A stretch of 6,273 bases of DNA from Lachnospiraceae bacterium UBA3863 (lineage in GTDB: Bacteria > Bacillota > Clostridia > Lachnospirales > Lachnospiraceae): positions 1 to 6,273 of the forward strand of contig DGGX01000133.1 in the NCBI GenBank assembly GCA_002392385.1, in the 5' to 3' direction. The notes under the pieces were generated by a model. That model saw only the letters and a program-made list of their open reading frames with translations, was not told the origin of the DNA and made no database searches. A program made the position numbers and the translations under genes. This document shows positions 5,087-6,273 of the stretch, piece after piece; the stretch's first letter is position 1, and each line of letters starts with the position of its first letter.

Positions 5087-5182
5087 ATGGGGGATTGTCG
5101 CCTACAGCTGATCAATACGACAGCCTCACCCAACCATGTGACAAGGGCAGCCGTTTGAGGCGCCGCAGAAAGGAGCAGGGCA

Positions 5183-6273
5183 ATGTTGAAGGATTTTGTC
5201 AAAGCGGAGAAGCCTGAGGAGGAGCAGCTGTCTCAGGAACTGAAAGCAGCCCGCGATAAGCTGGCCGGTTACCAGACCATGATCAAGGAGGCCAAACTGC
5301 CCGTCATGGTGATCTTCGAGGGCTGGGGCGCAGCCGGCAAAGGCAGCGTCATCGGCCGGGTCATCAAGAACATCGATCCCCGCTTCTTCAAGGTCAGGAC
5401 CATGCCCATGCCCACCGAGGAAGAAATGCGCTACCCCTTCCTCTACCGCTACATGAAAGAGATCCCGGAGGCCGGCAAGTTCGTATTCTTCGACACCTTC
5501 TGGATGAATGAAGTCATCACCCAGAAGATGAACGGCGAGATCTCCGACGCCGACTACGCCCGCCGCGTCAAGAGCATCAACACGACCGAGCGGTCCCTGA
5601 CCGACAACGGCTACCTGGTCATGAAATTCTTCTTCCAGATCAGCCGCAAGGAACAGAAGAAGCGCATCGAGGCCCTCCAGGACAGCAAGAACACCAGCTG
5701 GCGCGTCAACAAGGACGATATCCACGAGAACAAGCACTACGACGATTACCTGGACCAGTACGACCGCTACCTGGAGGATACCAACCGCAGCGCCGCTCCC
5801 TGGTACATCATCGACGCCAAGGAGAGAAAATGGGCCGAGCTCCAGGTCCTCCGCTTCCTGAACCAGGGCATCGACACTGCCCTCAAAAACCACGCCCTGG
5901 CCGCCCCCATCCTGCAGAACACCTTCCCGCTCAACAAGACACCTCTCCTCTCCGAGGTCTCCCTGGACGACAAGGTCCTGACCGACGAGGAGTACAAGAC
6001 CGAGCTGGACAGCCTGCAGAAGGAGCTCAGTGCTCTCCATAACGAGATCTACCGTAAGAAGATCCCCGTCATCATCGCCTACGAGGGCTGGGACGCTGCC
6101 GGCAAGGGCGGCAACATCAAGCGCATCACCGGCGCGCTGGACCCGCGCGGCTACGTCGTGGAGCCGATTGCGAGCCCGACGGCTCCGGAGAAGGCCCGCC
6201 ATTTCCTGTGGCGTTTCTGGACCCGCCTGCCGAAGACCGGCCACATCACGATCTTCGACCGCACCTGGTACGG
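5183..6273 (+). CDS. pap: Polyphosphate:AMP phosphotransferase, tandem PPK2 domains (3' end outside window)
   Basis: A PPK2-family enzyme of the two-domain (class II) type, which phosphorylates AMP to ADP with inorganic polyphosphate as donor in the cytoplasm. Visible are 363 codons plus two bases; family members are near 500 residues, so roughly 130 are missing. The first domain (about 12-235) has a P-loop GWGAAGKG (47-54) and a Walker B-like region FFDTFWMN (102-109). The second domain begins near 267 and has the canonical GWDAAGKGG (302-310) and FDRTWYG at the window edge. Domain 1 lacks the P-loop Asp and the Arg of FDRxW, so domain 2 is probably the catalytic one, as reported for related class II enzymes. 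ATG 5183 has AAAGGAG (5169-5175) 7 nt upstream. It has its own promoter and follows a terminator. A role in polyphosphate-linked energy balance is inferred from the family. Confidence 0.93.
   Translation, partial: MLKDFVKAEKPEEEQLSQELKAARDKLAGYQTMIKEAKLPVMVIFEGWGAAGKGSVIGRVIKNIDPRFFKVRTMPMPTEEEMRYPFLYRYMKEIPEAGKFVFFDTFWMNEVITQKMNGEISDADYARRVKSINTTERSLTDNGYLVMKFFFQISRKEQKKRIEALQDSKNTSWRVNKDDIHENKHYDDYLDQYDRYLEDTNRSAAPWYIIDAKERKWAELQVLRFLNQGIDTALKNHALAAPILQNTFPLNKTPLLSEVSLDDKVLTDEEYKTELDSLQKELSALHNEIYRKKIPVIIAYEGWDAAGKGGNIKRITGALDPRGYVVEPIASPTAPEKARHFLWRFWTRLPKTGHITIFDRTWY

Noticed and set aside
5126..6244. Minus-strand open frame antisense to the PPK2 gene
   Set aside because: It is Val/Leu/Asp-rich shadow sequence opposite an unmistakable PPK2 protein.

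Overview
The window holds two divergent blocks of genes around a 567-bp intergenic region that is rich in regulatory signals. Coding DNA is GC-rich with strong G/C third-position bias, which creates many long antisense shadow ORFs. The intergenic DNA is AT-richer, with sigma-A-like promoters and U-tract intrinsic terminators, and two of the genes have AGAGG or AAAGGAG ribosome sites. Together with a System II (ResB/CcsA) cytochrome c maturation pair, this suggests an anaerobic, probably Gram-positive bacterium. A GC-rich clostridial (Bacillota) lineage seems most likely and Coriobacteriia is an alternative. This is inference, and genus cannot be read from the sequence.

Minus strand, 3405 down to 1: nrfA (pentaheme ammonia-forming nitrite reductase), then resB, then ccsA, which is cut by the window start. 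NrfA carries one CXXCK active-site haem motif and four CXXCH motifs. ResB and CcsA together form the membrane haem exporter/ligase that attaches haem to such motifs on the outer face of the membrane. The cassette therefore encodes a respiratory or detoxifying nitrite-to-ammonia enzyme with its own cofactor-attachment machinery. No nrfH (the usual quinol-oxidising partner) is present upstream. resB and ccsA overlap by 4 bp. A 140-bp gap with two strong stem-loops separates nrfA from resB.

Intergenic region, 3406-3972: it contains a good nrfA promoter (TAGACA-17-TACAAT, minus strand) overlapped by an imperfect palindrome. Directly upstream lies an intrinsic terminator facing the same way. Upstream of that is a possible independent small RNA of about 130 nt with C-rich segments. 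On the plus strand there is a nested 69-nt inverted repeat ending in a T-run, followed by a cre-like (LacI/CcpA-family) operator, ahead of the kinase gene.

Plus strand, 3973 to the end: a soluble Hanks-type Ser/Thr protein kinase with HGD and DWG instead of HRD and DFG, then a strong terminator, an extended -10 promoter, and the first 363 codons of a two-domain PPK2-family polyphosphate:AMP phosphotransferase. The kinase and the phosphotransferase appear to be separate transcription units. No functional tie to the nitrite reductase cassette is evident beyond adjacency.
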